Source: Effrenium voratum (Eukaryota; Sar; Dinophyceae; Suessiales; Symbiodiniaceae). From it: a stretch of 64,000 nucleotides of DNA. The notes under the pieces were generated by a model. The model made no database searches. It saw only the letters and a list, made by a program, of their open reading frames with translations, and had not been told where the DNA came from. Both the position numbers and the translations under genes were made by a program. Every line of letters starts with the position of its first letter. Position 1 is the stretch's first letter. Shown one piece after another: positions 32,108-43,292 of this stretch. The DNA lies in contig CAUJNA010000446.1 of assembly GCA_963377175.1 (NCBI GenBank), positions 1,257,935 through 1,321,934 of the forward strand, in the 5' to 3' direction.

Positions 32108-32504
32108 TTTGTGTGTGGGTTGTTGTTCTGTTTTCATCTAGGAAGGAAGCGGGTCCTTGCACACTTTCGAACGGGTCATTCGGGGCCCAAGCCTCGCCAG
32201 GTCACTGGAGCCCTGAGCGCTGCCCAGTCCACGTTGGGCACGTTGGGCAAGCAGGAAGTCGCTATGGTCGCCTGAAAGACCAACGTGGCTAGCAGACTGC
32301 CAAGTTCGAAAAGGGGCCCTTCAAAGATATCGGGGCAGTTAGAAAGTCACCTTGACCAGCCGAGTTAGAGGATCCCCTGACGAAACATGTGGTGGGATGT
32401 ATCCTTTCAGGAGCCCTAGTTTGGGGCGGGCTCAGGTGGGGGTAAAACGACCTCAGGATGTAGGTCCTTCACTTGGGGATCCAATGCTGAGTGCCACAAC
32501 GACA

Positions 32505-32610
32505 AGCCCGCAACCTCAGGACTTGGTGAAGAAGCTGGACAGCTGCGTCCAGACGGCCAACCAAAAGGTCGCCTCCATGAAGATGAAAGCGGAGGCAGCG
32601 AGGGAACGAG
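32505..32610 (+). CDS. Internal exon, helical/coiled-coil-like
   Basis: The plus frame reads QPQDLVKKLDSCVQTANQKV then ASMKMKAEAARERG and ends at GGAACGAG|GTTTCT. Strong G/C third positions. Regular Lys/Glu/Ala spacing suggests an amphipathic or coiled-coil helix. Family unknown. Confidence 0.55.
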
Positions 32611-32980
32611 GTTTCTATTTCAGAAGTCGCAGGACAAGCAGACCCATGTTCGTGGGGTGCTGTTCAACCCGTTTTTTCGGGGCAACCCAAAGGAAATACC
32701 CCACAAAGTTCGGGTTGGCGCCAGGCCGAAAGCCAAAAGGAAAGCAATTAGTCAGAAAGGATCTGCGACCGTGCGTGTTTGTTGCTGGGAGGGCAACTTT
32801 GTGTTTCCATGCATTCTTATGGGGCCCTTATATCACACCCATTTTTACTTGTATATGGTTCTACATACATATTTCCCATCACCCCCTCCCCCACACAATT
32901 GTAATTTATGCAATGCAATTGCGTGCAGCAAGGTGAGCTTTCGCGAGCGGTTTTCTTCGGTGCAATTTGCAAGCCGGCAA

Positions 32981-33087
32981 CTTCCATTGGCTGAAATGAG
33001 GCATGTGTTCTTTTCCCTTGGGTTTAAAGTTGGATTCTATCACTCCTGGAACTATGCTTATATTTTCCAGGCTTGGGCAAATGGAAG
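32981..33087. mobile_element. Introner-like element, family F, copy 2
   Basis: Ends CTTCCATTGGCTGAAATGAG and GGCAAATGGAAG, with the inner TCTATCACTCCTGG, match copies 1 and 3. 107 bp. Confidence 0.75.
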
Positions 33088-33699
33088 GCCACGGCTTGCA
33101 CGGTTCCCGCTGCATTTGCACTGGCGTGTCATAGCACTTTGCAGCAGCTTTGCGCCGCTGGGGGCGCAAAGCGCGTGAGAGCTGAGCATCGTACACACCC
33201 CGTTGACAAGGACAATCAGTTGTCATTTCTAATAATGGTGATTGTTTTTGGATCCTTTGGGCAAGTGAGTCGAATCTGCAAAGCGGGAACACCAAACCAG
33301 CACCACCACGTGGATTGTTCCAGTTTTTGGGGTTTTGTGCACGTATAGTCCTTCCATTTAGTTTCACTCAACAGGCCTGCCCTGGCTCCAGCACAGCAGT
33401 CCCCTTTCGGTAGGATGGGTCACAACTAATCCATTGTTTTTGCATCGGTTGCGCAGCTCAGACCAATGAGCAAACCCAGTCCAATTGCTTTGGGCCGCCA
33501 AATTTCTACCCTGGCAGGGAATGGTTTGGCCCCTTTGGGGGTCAGGTAGCAAGGGGCTTACGCGGGGGCTTCAGGCCGCGGGACCTTCAAAGTCATGGTG
33601 GCGTAATGGTTTGCTTGGGACCGGCCAACCCTGCCAAGCACAGCAAACGGAGCTTTTCTGAGTCGACTTCGCACGCCTTCCCAAAATCTTGGAGGTTCA

Positions 33700-33855
33700 A
33701 AGAGGGGCGTGTGGCTGGGGCTTTCAGGAACTATGAGGTCAACTTGTTCAGCTTCAAAGGTTATCCAGTCGCTGTGTCGGAAAGCTTGGAAGCCCTGGAC
33801 GACCAAAAGAAAGCCAAGTACTTGTACGGCGCCCCAAGTTCCAGTGGCGTCGAAT
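33700..33855 (+). CDS. Probable exon, unknown protein
   Basis: The plus frame reads FRNYEVNLFSFKGYPVAVSE then SLEALDDQKKAKYLYGAPSS. The boundaries are uncertain because the frame stays open for 259 codons. The overlapping minus frame is also open but less codon-biased. Confidence 0.4.
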
Positions 33856-33994
33856 TCCTTTTCGGTCAACCCCGAAAAGAAAGGGGTCTGTCCTGTTTTC
33901 GCGGATGTCGTGTTTTTGGTGGCCTCAAAGGGAAACCAACAAAACAACCACCATTTGGGGTTCACCCAAGACAAGGACATACCCAAATGGTTCC

Positions 33995-34127
33995 TTTTTC
34001 GCCGAACTGGTCCAACGCTTGGGACGGGATTCTTCGCAGGAAGTGGCAGGAGACTTCGCGCCGGCGGCTGAAGACAAACTCGAGGATGCGCTTGCCCCCC
34101 GGAAGTCGAACCGACGACACGTCGCAT
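33995..34127 (+). CDS. Probable exon, unknown protein
   Basis: In a different plus frame from the preceding candidate: FAELVQRLGRDSSQEVAGDF then APAAEDKLEDALAPRKSNRR, with high GC3. It is followed at once by a two-copy tandem repeat. Confidence 0.45.
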
Positions 34128-34235
34128 GGGGGCGGGGGAGTTTTGAGGCTAGCCAACCTGCGTCCTCTATGTTTGGAGAAGAACATGGGTGGGGGAGTTT
34201 TGAGGGTAGCCAATTCTTTTGCGGGTTCCTCCATG
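34128..34235. repeat. Two-copy tandem repeat
   Basis: GGGGGAGTTTTGAGG(C/G)TAGCCAA followed by a TCCTCxATGTTTGGGAGAA block occurs twice. Confidence 0.65.
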
Positions 34236-34239
34236 TTTG

Positions 34240-35205
34240 GGAGAACACCCAATTTCGGATATAGGTTTAAAGAGGAACCAGAAGTGAGTTGTTGGGTCCA
34301 AATCCCTGTATTGAGAGACACGCCCACGAAAAGAACCCCCCCAAACTGGGGCCCGCCCCTTTTCTTTACCAAGCCTTACCCATGAAACCGAACAGAAGCT
34401 TCCTTGACCCAGTCTAAACCAGGGACCAGAAAACCAAAGAGGAGTGACCTCAAAGGGAAGTTGCCACCGCAGAGTGAAGGTCTCTTGCGGAAGGTGGATT
34501 CCAGAAATTTCAGGTGTGTACTCGAAGTTGCCCGAGACATCTCGTAGGCAACGTGAGGGACTCCACCTTAAAGGCTAATCCCAACGTCAAGCGCATGCGG
34601 CCGAGGGGCCGAAGAAAGCCAAGGCCCTGACCATTTTGGGGGCGCACATTTGGTGGGTGGTTTGCATGGTCTGATGGATGCTTCGCGTCTCAATTGTCTA
34701 AGGCCAACCTGTTTGACCTCTTTTAACATGTTGGATTTTCAGTTTGGTTCAGTTACAGTGCCCCCACCGCCTCGCCTCGAATTTGTCGCGCTTGTCTCCT
34801 TGACATTAAACATAATAGAGTCGCACTGTGCTTGGGGTTTTTCCAGGCTTGCGTGCATATATCATCCAACAATTCGCCCACAAATTGTCAATCTAATCAG
34901 CTACCGGGGCGCACAATTCGCAATATTGTCCAGAGCAAATAAACAGCATAATCTGTCATGGCCATGTGATGAAAAGCGAAAGGAAAACCACCAAAAGTAA
35001 TTTCGAGAGTTTCTCAAAAGGCCTGGTTCCTGCCTGGCCCCCAAAAAGGATCCCCGCATGTTTCAACCTTTCGGTCCGGTTGCAAGCGCTCACTCCCTGA
35101 GTTGCTAGACTTGTTACATTTTGGGGATCGGACCAGTTTAGCGGCAAACGAAAATCCGGGAATGTTTGGGATTGCTTTGGGACAGCTTTTTAGAGCTTGT
35201 ATCAT
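34240..35205. other. Non-coding, no supported gene
   Basis: No exon, repeat or element was identified with confidence. Confidence 0.4.
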
Positions 35206-35212
35206 GGAGGCG

Positions 35213-35308
35213 GGGCAGGGGAGGGGGAGGGAGCCCAAATAAGCCCCAATAAGGTCTTATTGAGGGCTGAACAAGGGCTCCCTCCCTCCCTCCCCCCGAG
35301 CCCCCAAG
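35213..35308. repeat. Strong purine/pyrimidine hairpin
   Basis: The left arm, GGGGCAGGGGAGGGGGAGGG then AGCCC, and the right arm, GGGCT then CCCTCCCTCCCTCCCCCCGAGCCCC, pair almost fully. A nested hairpin AGCCCCAATAAG / CTTATTGAGGGCT lies between them. An exon begins at the right arm. It could be a degenerate TIR element. Confidence 0.75.
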
Positions 35309-35468
35309 ATTGTATGAGTCGTTTGCGGGCTTCATAGGCGTTTTTGCTGGTCTTGGCCAAGCTTCGGAAGTAAGCGAGGCCGGCATGGACTCCAAGCTGG
35401 AGGCGCTCCAGGAGGAGACCACGTCCTTCACCCAGGACTTCGACGTCAACTTTAAGGCCCGAGTTGGG
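35309..35468 (+). CDS. Internal exon, helical protein
   Basis: The plus frame reads YESFAGFIGVFAGLGQASEV then SEAGMDSKLEALQEETTSFT and QDFDVNFKARV. Third positions are nearly all C or G from GACTCCAAG onward. The donor is somewhere near 35,461-35,470. A family H element begins at 35,481, inside the following intron. Family unknown. Confidence 0.55.
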
Positions 35469-35480
35469 TGTGTAAAACAA

Positions 35481-35593
35481 ACTAGGTCTCCCAGTAGTGC
35501 CTTTTACCCTTTTTGGCGGGAGGGTTCCCCTACTAAAATCGACTACAGAAAATAGGGCACTCGTATTCTACCCTCTCTACTGGAGGACCTAGT
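35481..35593. mobile_element. Introner-like element, family H
   Basis: Inverted ends ACTAGGTCTCCCAGTAG and CTACTGGAGGACCTAGT pair at 15 of 17 positions over 113 bp. The right half matches 28,594-28,672. Confidence 0.7.
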
Positions 35594-36232
35594 AAAAAAA
35601 CGAGAACAAACATAACAAACTAATAGACGCAACAAGAAACGCGTTTGTTTTTTTGTTTTGTTTTCGGGGACCCCCAAAGTGCTGGGGGTCTGTTTGGTTT
35701 CTCGTTTTTTTTTTTTTTTTTTTCCCACCCCAAAAGGGTACCCACCAAACAAGAGAGATCCATTTGGGAATGGACAGCTCGTCAAAATGAAAACAGGCAC
35801 ACCTCCGTCTAAGAACATTGATCTTTCAGGTGCCCTCCTGGTGCTACGTTAGGCAGCAAAATAATAGCGCGTATTCTTTGTCCAATGGAAATCCAGCTGG
35901 GTGAAATAGTGCAAAATGACCCATGATTTGTTTATGCAGAAGGCTATGTTGCGGTTAAAAGTCCAAGTGGACAAGAAGCCGACCAATTGTTTGTTTCCCT
36001 GCAAGCCTGGGCGGTTGATTGCTCTTCAGTGTTCCAGACCGCCTCGTTGACACCCAGAAGCTGCCGAAGGAACCCCCCACCAGGTGTTTGTTTTTTTGCT
36101 ATTTGGGGTCTCTCTGAAAGGACCTTACATGTTAAGGTTCAGTGGGAACCAAGCGATACAGGTTTGGGTTGCATGCCACGTGTACCAAGTTGTTTGCACC
36201 AGTTAGGTTATGGTGTTGCTTCTTGGCACCAG

Positions 36233-36375
36233 TGAAGCAGTTGCGTGTGCGCCACATTGACGCCCCTTCGGACCCCCGAAGGAAGGCTGTGTCCTTTTCG
36301 GGTCCCCTGTTGCCCAACATCCAAAGGCGCTGCGTCGGTTGGCTGCAAATTTCTTCGAAATACAACCAGAACTAG
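36233..36375 (+). CDS. Terminal exon, unknown protein
   Basis: Acceptor GGCACCAG precedes KQLRVRHIDAPSDPRRKAVS then FSGPLLPNIQRRCVGWLQIS and a TAG at 36,373-36,375. High GC3 and a basic composition. Family unknown. Confidence 0.5.
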
Positions 36376-37117
36376 CATGCATGGTCCAAACTTGGGTACC
36401 CCTTGCTGATGAATGGCTTTCAAAGGGAACCAAGAGAAAACCAAAAGGAAACCACACATATTATTTTTTGGACGCACCGGTTACATGGGTTCTACAGTTC
36501 TTGGAGGGTCCTTGTTTGACCCGTGAGAATAACTCGGGTCAAAGGCAAAGCTTGCAACAAAGATGAGGGGTCCAGAAGTTGTCGGGCGACCAGAAACGAA
36601 GCGGACGAACGCGGGCAAGTTATGAGCCCTTGGGCTGAATCGAGATGAACTGACGGTCTTTTACTTGATTGATTTTGCGGAGTGTCCATTTGTGAATGGT
36701 ACTTCGCCCGGATCATGTGCCATGGTAAAAAAACAAAAAAACGCCTTCCACTTGGAGCTTAGGCTTCATCCTCCTGCTGATGGACTACATCCTGCCAAAC
36801 ATTGGTAAGTTTAATCCAGTCACGGAGCTTCCATTTGTTGGATGTCCATTCAGGGCCCCTCGCCCCAAAGACACGGCGCGGTGCCAGGGCTTTGCCAGCG
36901 ATTTGACGGGCGCGGCCCAGGACGCGCATGGCGAACTGAGGTTTGCGGGCAAGGATGCAAATTTGGGCCGTGTAACCTAACCCAGCTCTTTAACAGCTGA
37001 GAAAGAGGACCTTCGAGAATGGGGTTGTGGATGTATCCGGCGGTTTCGTGTACACGGCACGGGGTACGAGAGGCAAGGTACTGAATGGCTGACTCGTATT
37101 GCCCCCAGCCCTTGGCT

Positions 37118-37196
37118 GGTGGTTTTGATTTGTGACTTTGGGATTTGAATTCGTTCTTGTGGAGAGAGATGGAAAACCGCCCCAATGAATCACCCC
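37118..37196. mobile_element. Diverged family G element
   Basis: GGTGGTTTTGATTTGTGACTTTGGG...GTTCTTGTGGAGAGAGATGGAAAACCGCCCC follows the order of family G cores at 5,755 and 11,283. Confidence 0.5.
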
Positions 37197-37669
37197 CTTA
37201 CACCCGGGCGTGGGGAAGCTGCGCAGGAATTTATGGGGGCGGATGCAGCCATGGAGATCGGCAACGTCACAGAGAAGGCGGGGGGTTGATCTGTTCCCGA
37301 AACTTCAGGCCCTCCTGGTTGTGATGCACCACATCACGTAGTGGAGTGATGTTTCATCTGGTTTTTGTATTTTTTCCTGGTGTGATGTTGGGAAACTATA
37401 GAGAGCGCCACCCCCTGAGTAACAATTGTATGGAGATGGGCGCAGAGACGTGGCCAAAAGCAAGCGGCAAAGCAGGGAGCGAGCCGGACAGGGAGGCCTT
37501 TCGAACAACTCGCTCTGACATAAACCATTCGGGGTGGTATGAAAGGGAAGACATGGGAAGCCAATCATTTAGGTGGTGAAAATCCGATGATCATAAAGGT
37601 TCACAGGGTGTCTAGTGTTTGAGAAGGAGCGGCGTCTAATTTGACACATGCCCACACGTGGACGGACAG

Positions 37670-37813
37670 GTGGAGATGCTTCTGATGAACTTCCAGTCCA
37701 TGGTTGCTCCTTGGCGAAGAATTGGCTCCGATTGGAGGGCCTCCAAGAAATTCGGTTCTATGGCGGTAAAGCGCCCTCAGCTTGCCAGGGTCTACTCTTC
37801 AATTTCTCAATAG
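37670..37813 (+). CDS. Terminal exon, unknown protein
   Basis: Acceptor GACGGACAG|GTG opens VEMLLMNFQSMVAPWRRIGS then DWRASKKFGSMAVKRPQLAR and VYSSISQ, with TAG at 37,811-37,813. The exon is in frame from the exact acceptor and has good codon bias. A second plus frame is open but poorer. Family unknown. Confidence 0.55.
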   Translation: MEMLLMNFQSMVAPWRRIGSDWRASKKFGSMAVKRPQLARVYSSISQ

Positions 37814-38502
37814 GATCCTTTTAAGTAGAGCAGAGGCTATGCTGCAAGGAAAAAGCTCCATTCCCGTTTGTACGACCTCTATGGCCCAATTGCCCCCGTT
37901 TGGTTTTGAGCATCCTCTTTTGGAGGGGCCCGTTTCGAAGCACCTTTTGGCCTTTGGGGTTTTCCAGATTCGGCTGAGCGACGCGAAGTTTCCCTGAAGT
38001 GGGGTGATGTCCTTCGGAGCTCTCGGATCCCAAAAATCACCTCTAACATCTTAAGTCCTCATGGCTCGACTTCCCTGTCCGACTGGAATCTTTGATTTCG
38101 CACCCGGATGATAGATTTGATTGACGTGTGCAAAGAATGTCCTGAGCCCCGTGAGAATGATTCATATGGGATTTGGCAGCCTTGATATGCCGGGAAGCTG
38201 TGTCAGTGCACATGCGCGCAAAGGATGGGACCTTAGAATGGCGTTGTGGTACCACATTAAGTCATTACGCGAAAATAGTGGGTGCAGCTTGGAGACTCCC
38301 CCCCCCCCCCCCCGGGAAGGCTAAGGAATTGAGGTTCCCGCCGGAAACGGAATTGATCTCAGGGAAACGCCACGTCCGGGCTGAAGACGTGCGGATCCAG
38401 CGTGGACACGGCAATGCACAAAGCAAGCCGCTCGTCAGGACATCAAGGCCCCCACCCACCCAAAGACCCCAAACAGACCCTTACTGTAGTTAAGGCTTTA
38501 CA

Positions 38503-38599
38503 CTCCCCCAGACTAACATGGAAGCTCCTAGAAGGCCTTTGTAAATGGAACTAAATCTTCCAAAAAGGTCCTGGCAGCTTCCATGTTAGTCTGGGGGAG
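38503..38599. mobile_element. Element with perfect 24 bp TIRs
   Basis: CTCCCCCAGACTAACATGGA plus AGCT at the left is matched perfectly by its reverse complement at the right, over 97 bp. No clear flanking duplication. The CATGGAA segment links it to the 20,971 and 30,865 elements. Confidence 0.85.
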
Positions 38600-39198
38600 G
38601 GTATTTCCAGTTGCTGAGCTCTACTGCAATGTTGACCCCCTGATAAATATCCCCCCCCCCCGCAAGACAAGGTCCACAAAAAAGTGTTGGAAGGCCCCCT
38701 TTGCTCCCTAATATTCATGTCTCCTTTTGGTTCTTTCTGGTCCTGTCCTTTTTTTATCCAAGAGGACAGGAATAGGAAAGCACAGGGAAACTGCAATGGA
38801 TGTTCTCCAAAGCTGGAAAGTAGCAGGATTAATCACGGGGGTGTTGTATCATTCCAGGGATCGTTGGCCCTGAAGAGGGGTACCCTTTATTAAACCTTCA
38901 TGTTTCACACCACACGTAAGAAGACATGCCCTGCTTCTCGCTAGCTTTGTTTGCACTTTCGGCCCCTTACAACTATGAGGGGAACTAGCACTGGCAGAGC
39001 ATTGGCAATCGTTCTCGTGAATTGAGATTGTGCTTGTTCGTTTCTGTGGAATTTTGGGTAACCTGATGGCTGTTTTTATTCAGGGGCTTCTGGTGCGTGC
39101 TAGCGATGGATTAATTGAGGGTGAATGTTTAGCGAAAACTTGGGCACGAAGTAGTATTGGCTGGCAGTTGGAACGGGCAGTCTGTTAAGTCAAAATTA

Positions 39199-39271
39199 GT
39201 GATAACCCTCCGACCAATTAACATGGAACCTGACGCGGGATCCCTTAAAAGGAAATTGGTGGGAGGGTAAT
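39199..39271. mobile_element. Short TIR element
   Basis: ACCCTCCGACCAATT and AATTGGTGGGAGGGT are inverted ends of a 73 bp unit containing CATGGAACCTGAC. Confidence 0.65.
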
Positions 39272-39541
39272 AGTAGTGCTGATCAGTGCCACCAGATGTT
39301 GGCCTTTTGAGCGCCTGCAAAAAGCACCGGAATTTGGGAAGCCTTCATCTGTTCCCGGGCGGATCTTGCCACCGGCCGATTGTTGTTTTGGTCGTAGGCC
39401 GAAGGTAACGTGGGGTCAAAAATCAGTGGCGTTGGAAATCCTGGGTGAACATGTGTCACTGCTTCTTCCATTACGACTGGAGAAGTGGCCTGGGATATTG
39501 AAGAAAATGCGGCCTGACGTAATAAGTCATTTATTCTCTCA

Positions 39542-39648
39542 GTTGTTCAGTGGCACCCTTTTTCCCCTTTTTTTGGGTGGCTGCCCCCACTAAAAATGGT
39601 CTTCCCCAAAAAGGGTTCCCTTTTTTTTCTCCAGGGTCACTGAACAAC
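39542..39648. mobile_element. Introner-like element, family D, copy 2
   Basis: Ends GTTGTTCAGTGGCACCC and GGGTCACTGAACAAC bound 107 bp, over 80% similar by eye to 28,959-29,062. The flanks CTCA and TGAG extend the inverted symmetry. Confidence 0.85.
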
Positions 39649-40414
39649 TGAGTTCTGTGCTTCAATCAGCATTTCCCTGGACTTCTTGTTTAGCGGGCCC
39701 GTGTGTCCCCTGCAACCAGCTTTCCAGCCAGTTGGCCAGAGAGAAACCATGGCAACTGGCCCTTTTGGTGGAAACCATTGAAAGACACCAACAGATGCAC
39801 AAACCTAGCAAATAACGAATTCTCGGACATGTGAAGTTTGGGGACCCCCGGTTCCTTTCTCGATTTCCCCGACATGAAGTGAGCAGAAGGCTTTCCTGAC
39901 CCATAGCTCCCATGGCGGGAAGACCTGCATGCTCGGTGGGTTTGGCTGCTTAAGCAAATGGTTGGTCCAACCCTAATGTCCAAAGCTCGTCGGACGAATG
40001 ATCTGGACAGGCAAGCCTGAAAGTCTAGGCAGACCCATGGCCTAGCCTTGGCCAACACTGTAGTGGTGCAATTGGGATTCTGCTGCAATTGGGAGAACCG
40101 CCCACTATTCCCCGTTTGCCACATGGTCGTCAAGCTCGTTTCGAACAACCTTCTAGGGATCCTGAGTCAGGGTCATTTACATGCTCCTATTTGTATCTCC
40201 CAGGAGAAAGCAGCAAGTTTGTTGGTGGGCGTGTCTCGGTGTCGAGTGTTTTATGAGGGCACCCTTTTCTGGTTTCTTTCAAGGCAAACCAGAATGAGAA
40301 CCACAGTTTTGGGGGTCGACAGGCACGCAGCCAAGTGGAACTTTGGCAGGAACCTGTCGCGGCCAGCATGTCATGTTATTCTGCTTGAAGTGTTTCTAGC
40401 ACAAGGGAGCAGGG

Positions 40415-40650
40415 TCATTGTTTGACTGGTCGCTTGCAGTCTAAGCCTGGAAAACCGACTGCTTTGATGCAGTCAGCTGCGCTCTCTGGTAGCAATTTTG
40501 AGAAGGGATCTGTACGCCCTTGAGTACTTCCCACTTCTGAGGCAAAGGCTTCTTCGGCAAGATCGGCGATGTGTTTGGCCACATCTTCCGGTGAGATCGG
40601 GTCGCGTCCTTCACGCCTGGCATTGCACGGCATGTGTTGACATACACAGC
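40415..40650 (-). CDS. Probable minus-strand coding segment with stop
   Basis: The minus frame reads GRDPISPEDVAKHIADLAEE then AFASEVGSTQGRTDPFSKLL and ADCIKAVGFPGLDCKRPVKQ, with TGA at the low-coordinate end. Plus frames are closed here. The segment looks like genuine protein, with acidic helix-like stretches. It opposes the surrounding plus-strand exons, so it may be a short minus gene or a mobile-element remnant. Family unknown. Confidence 0.45.
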
Positions 40651-40869
40651 CTGAATTCCTCGTAGCTTTCCATTGGCCAAAATGGCCTGAATCCTTAGCT
40701 GGTAAGTGCCACTTGCATTGCAAGCAACAAGTCAAGCATTGATATATTGACAGCTTTGTGATCACCGTTGATCTGCTGCCAGTGTCAGCTGAATTCCTGG
40801 GCATGTTTGCATATACAGTGGCTGGTTCGAAACTTGCTGATCTGAAGCATGCATCTGAGCTTGTCGAGG

Positions 40870-41640
40870 GAGTAAGTATCGATACAAACGTGTATATATA
40901 TATATACATATGCATATTCAGCATAGGTTGATTTAAACTCGGGTTTAGACGATGTGCGATATGATGCACACTAGATATATACATATACATATGCTGTGTT
41001 ACCAACATGCACTAGATGATAGTAGTTGTTATATTATTAGAAAAAGAAATACGGTATGTTGTACAAATGTCATTATATTGAAATTAGCATAAATTAGTAG
41101 TACATTATACATCAGGTATTATGAGAAGTAAGTACTAAACAGAGTATGGATTATTATAATTAGTTTCAGATCTGTTTGCGTTAAAGCATGGGTTATCAAT
41201 TTAGATAACCAATTACGATCCCTAGATATCATCCATCAAAATTAATTACAAATGCCATGATTTCAACAAACTTGAATTGTGGTTGGCACTAGTATGTATT
41301 TGTATGCTGTTTGCTCAGGCAAGGTATTACTTCTGTATAAAGCTAGCATATTAAGCAATTACTAATTTGCGTAATATTAAGTGCTCCACGTAAACACATG
41401 TATGATACATGTCAGCAAATATTCGGGTAGACTATCACACACTTGCAGTCATGTTTAACACGTGTAAGTAATTCTATGTGGTTTTGATACACATTTGGCA
41501 TAGTCGGATTTCAATTGTTAGCTGTGCACGTTCGGTAGCATAAGCATGTGCAACAATCGTTCAATATACATATACATAAGCATGTTAATATGTGTATATA
41601 TATATACAATGTTGCTGGTTTGGGCTTTATCTTGGAACGG
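40870..41640. other. AT-rich stretch
   Basis: About 0.77 kb with clearly lower GC than the flanks. It holds ATATATAC/CATATGCAT microsatellite patches at 40,890-40,915, 40,973-40,992 and 41,566-41,606. No coding signal. Confidence 0.6.
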
Positions 41641-41696
41641 GACGAGTCAATCTCTGTGCTACAAGTGTCACTGGGTTGTGCTGACCTTCTGATTTT

Positions 41697-41770
41697 GCTT
41701 TTTGGCAACCATTTTTGGTTGTGGCCCCAAAAGGTGAACCTTTTTGTTATGGGTCCTTTGGGCAAGTGAG
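41697..41770. mobile_element. Family I repeat unit
   Basis: TTTGGCAACCATTTTTGGTT...GGTCCTTTGGGCAAGTGAGTC resembles 16,319-16,392 and about 26,375-26,462. TIRs are not clear, so the class is uncertain. Confidence 0.45.
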
Positions 41771-42075
41771 TCATACTACGATATGATTGTGTATGTTAAA
41801 CTTGGTGATACCAGCCGTTTCAGATGTATGAACTAGGATATTTGACGATGTGGCTTTATCAAATTTCATGGATGATATCCCCAAACGGTAAGTTTTATAG
41901 GGCAAATCACGTTCTGAACCATTCGTCATTCACAGATACATTTGGCTTAGACCAACCCATGTGGGCGTTGCTTCTGGATCCATTAAGATACTCCAATGGC
42001 CTATGTCTATGTTTTCTGACCAGTTGATTTCAGATCAAGCAGAGTCAGCCGCATATCTTCCACTCCGATCCGCCC

Positions 42076-42172
42076 ATGGCGATGTTGTGTCTTCCGATCC
42101 ACCTGGCCCTCGTGATGCTTGCCGCAGAGCCGCCCGAGGAAGCTTTCGACGCGAGAAGTACATCAAGGACCG
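42076..42172 (+). CDS. Putative first exon with signal peptide
   Basis: ATG at 42,076 opens MAMLCLPIHLALVMLAAEPP then EEAFDARSTSRTVT, codon-biased. The hydrophobic core followed by Ala-Ala-Glu resembles a secretory signal. An element with flanking direct repeats interrupts the frame at about 42,173, and the frame resumes at 42,306. It could be the start of the downstream papain-family gene, as such proteases carry signal peptides, but the connection is unproven. Confidence 0.45.
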
Positions 42173-42306
42173 TGACGTATGGATGTGTCTTTTCTTAGGA
42201 CCCCCGCCAAAAAAAAGAAGAAGTGTCTTTTCTTAGGACCCCCCCACATGGCTGTGTTCCTTCTGGTTTTCCAGAAAGGGGTACCCTCAACAAAGAATAC
42301 CCCCGG
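42173..42306. mobile_element. Family C element between GTATGGA direct repeats
   Basis: GTATGGA lies at both junctions (left GACGTATGGATGTG, right CCGGTATGGAGTCAC). Removing the element plus one repeat keeps the upstream frame open (RTVT-YGVTEVRANRAS). AGTGTCTTTTCTTAGGACCC is duplicated inside (about 42,183 and 42,217). The intron boundaries do not fit a simple AG acceptor, so splicing is uncertain. Confidence 0.6.
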
Positions 42307-43019
42307 TATGGAGTCACAGAGGTCCGAGCCAATCGGGCGTCGTGTTCGCCTCAGTGGTGCATGCCTCCTACATTTCTAGAAGCTTCTTGTGGTTGTTTCG
42401 TTTTCTTTGACCACAAAATGGCGCAACGTGTTTCCTTTTGGTTTCCTTTTGAAGCTCTGTTTGAATTTGTTTTATGATTGCTTTAATCATTTATCGCTCC
42501 ATCCGACTATCTCCGACTCTTGGGTTTTATCAGTACACTGAAGTCAACATAATTTTCGCATCCAGCCCACCCCACGCCATATGACACCAATATTCGCAAC
42601 AAGTACACCGCCAACACATGCCGTTCAAGTTTCTCAGTGTGCAGCCAATGAATCAATTGGGTTTCCTCTTCCAGGTCTTCTCATTTCAACCCCCGCCTGG
42701 CATCTGGCCTTCTCATGGAAGGACTATAGGGGGTTGACAAGAACTCGAAGCCCTGAAGATCAAAAAACATAGGTTCTTTGTCCCCTGAAACTGGGCGAGG
42801 GTCCTGGAAGTCTTGTTCAGTACGCAAGTTTTTTACTTGCTACCACTCACCAGAGAAAGGAGCAAATTGTAGGCTTCGCCAGGGAGTCTATGCTGCTGTA
42901 CCTGAAGCCCACAAAATACATCTTTAGGATGTGCTTGGCCATCTGCAAAGACACATTCCACAGGATTTACGGGGTTGTTACGTTAACACCCTGCCAAAAC
43001 CATCTGCCTGGCATATTGC

Positions 43020-43196
43020 AACCTCGCCGCGTTCCATGGCGTCAGTTTGGCGAAACATATTCGAAACATCAGGCAGGCCTGCCGCTTGTGGCAGAGCAGC
43101 ACAAGGCTTGGAAGCTGGGAAACGAAGATGGGGCAGCATGGCATGTGGCTTTTTAGATGCAGCGCCCTACACCAAAAAAATGCAGGGATGCAACAT
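43020..43196 (+). CDS. Possible exon interrupted by a family E element
   Basis: The plus frame reads MASVWRNIFETSGRPAACGR then GSMACGFLDAAPYTKKMQGC up to the element at 43,197. After the element (43,293) the frame stays open for over 40 codons. Codon bias is fair; family unknown. Confidence 0.3.
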
Positions 43197-43292
43197 GGGT
43201 GTGGCTCAGAAATCAGGGCCCACAATAAAACCCTGGTAAGTGGAAAAGTAGAGCAACGCCAGTCCCCTAGCTCTTAAGTTTTAGCCACACCC
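43197..43292. mobile_element. Introner-like element, family E, with ACAT direct repeats
   Basis: Inverted ends GGGTGTGGCTCAGAAAT and TTTTAGCCACACCC bound 96 bp. ACAT flanks both sides (43,193-43,196 and 43,293-43,296), consistent with a 4 bp target duplication. Confidence 0.8.

Noticed and set aside
33558..34127. 189-residue minus-strand open frame
   Set aside because: Shadow of plus-strand exon candidates with better GC3; it runs through different plus frames without a consistent protein signal.
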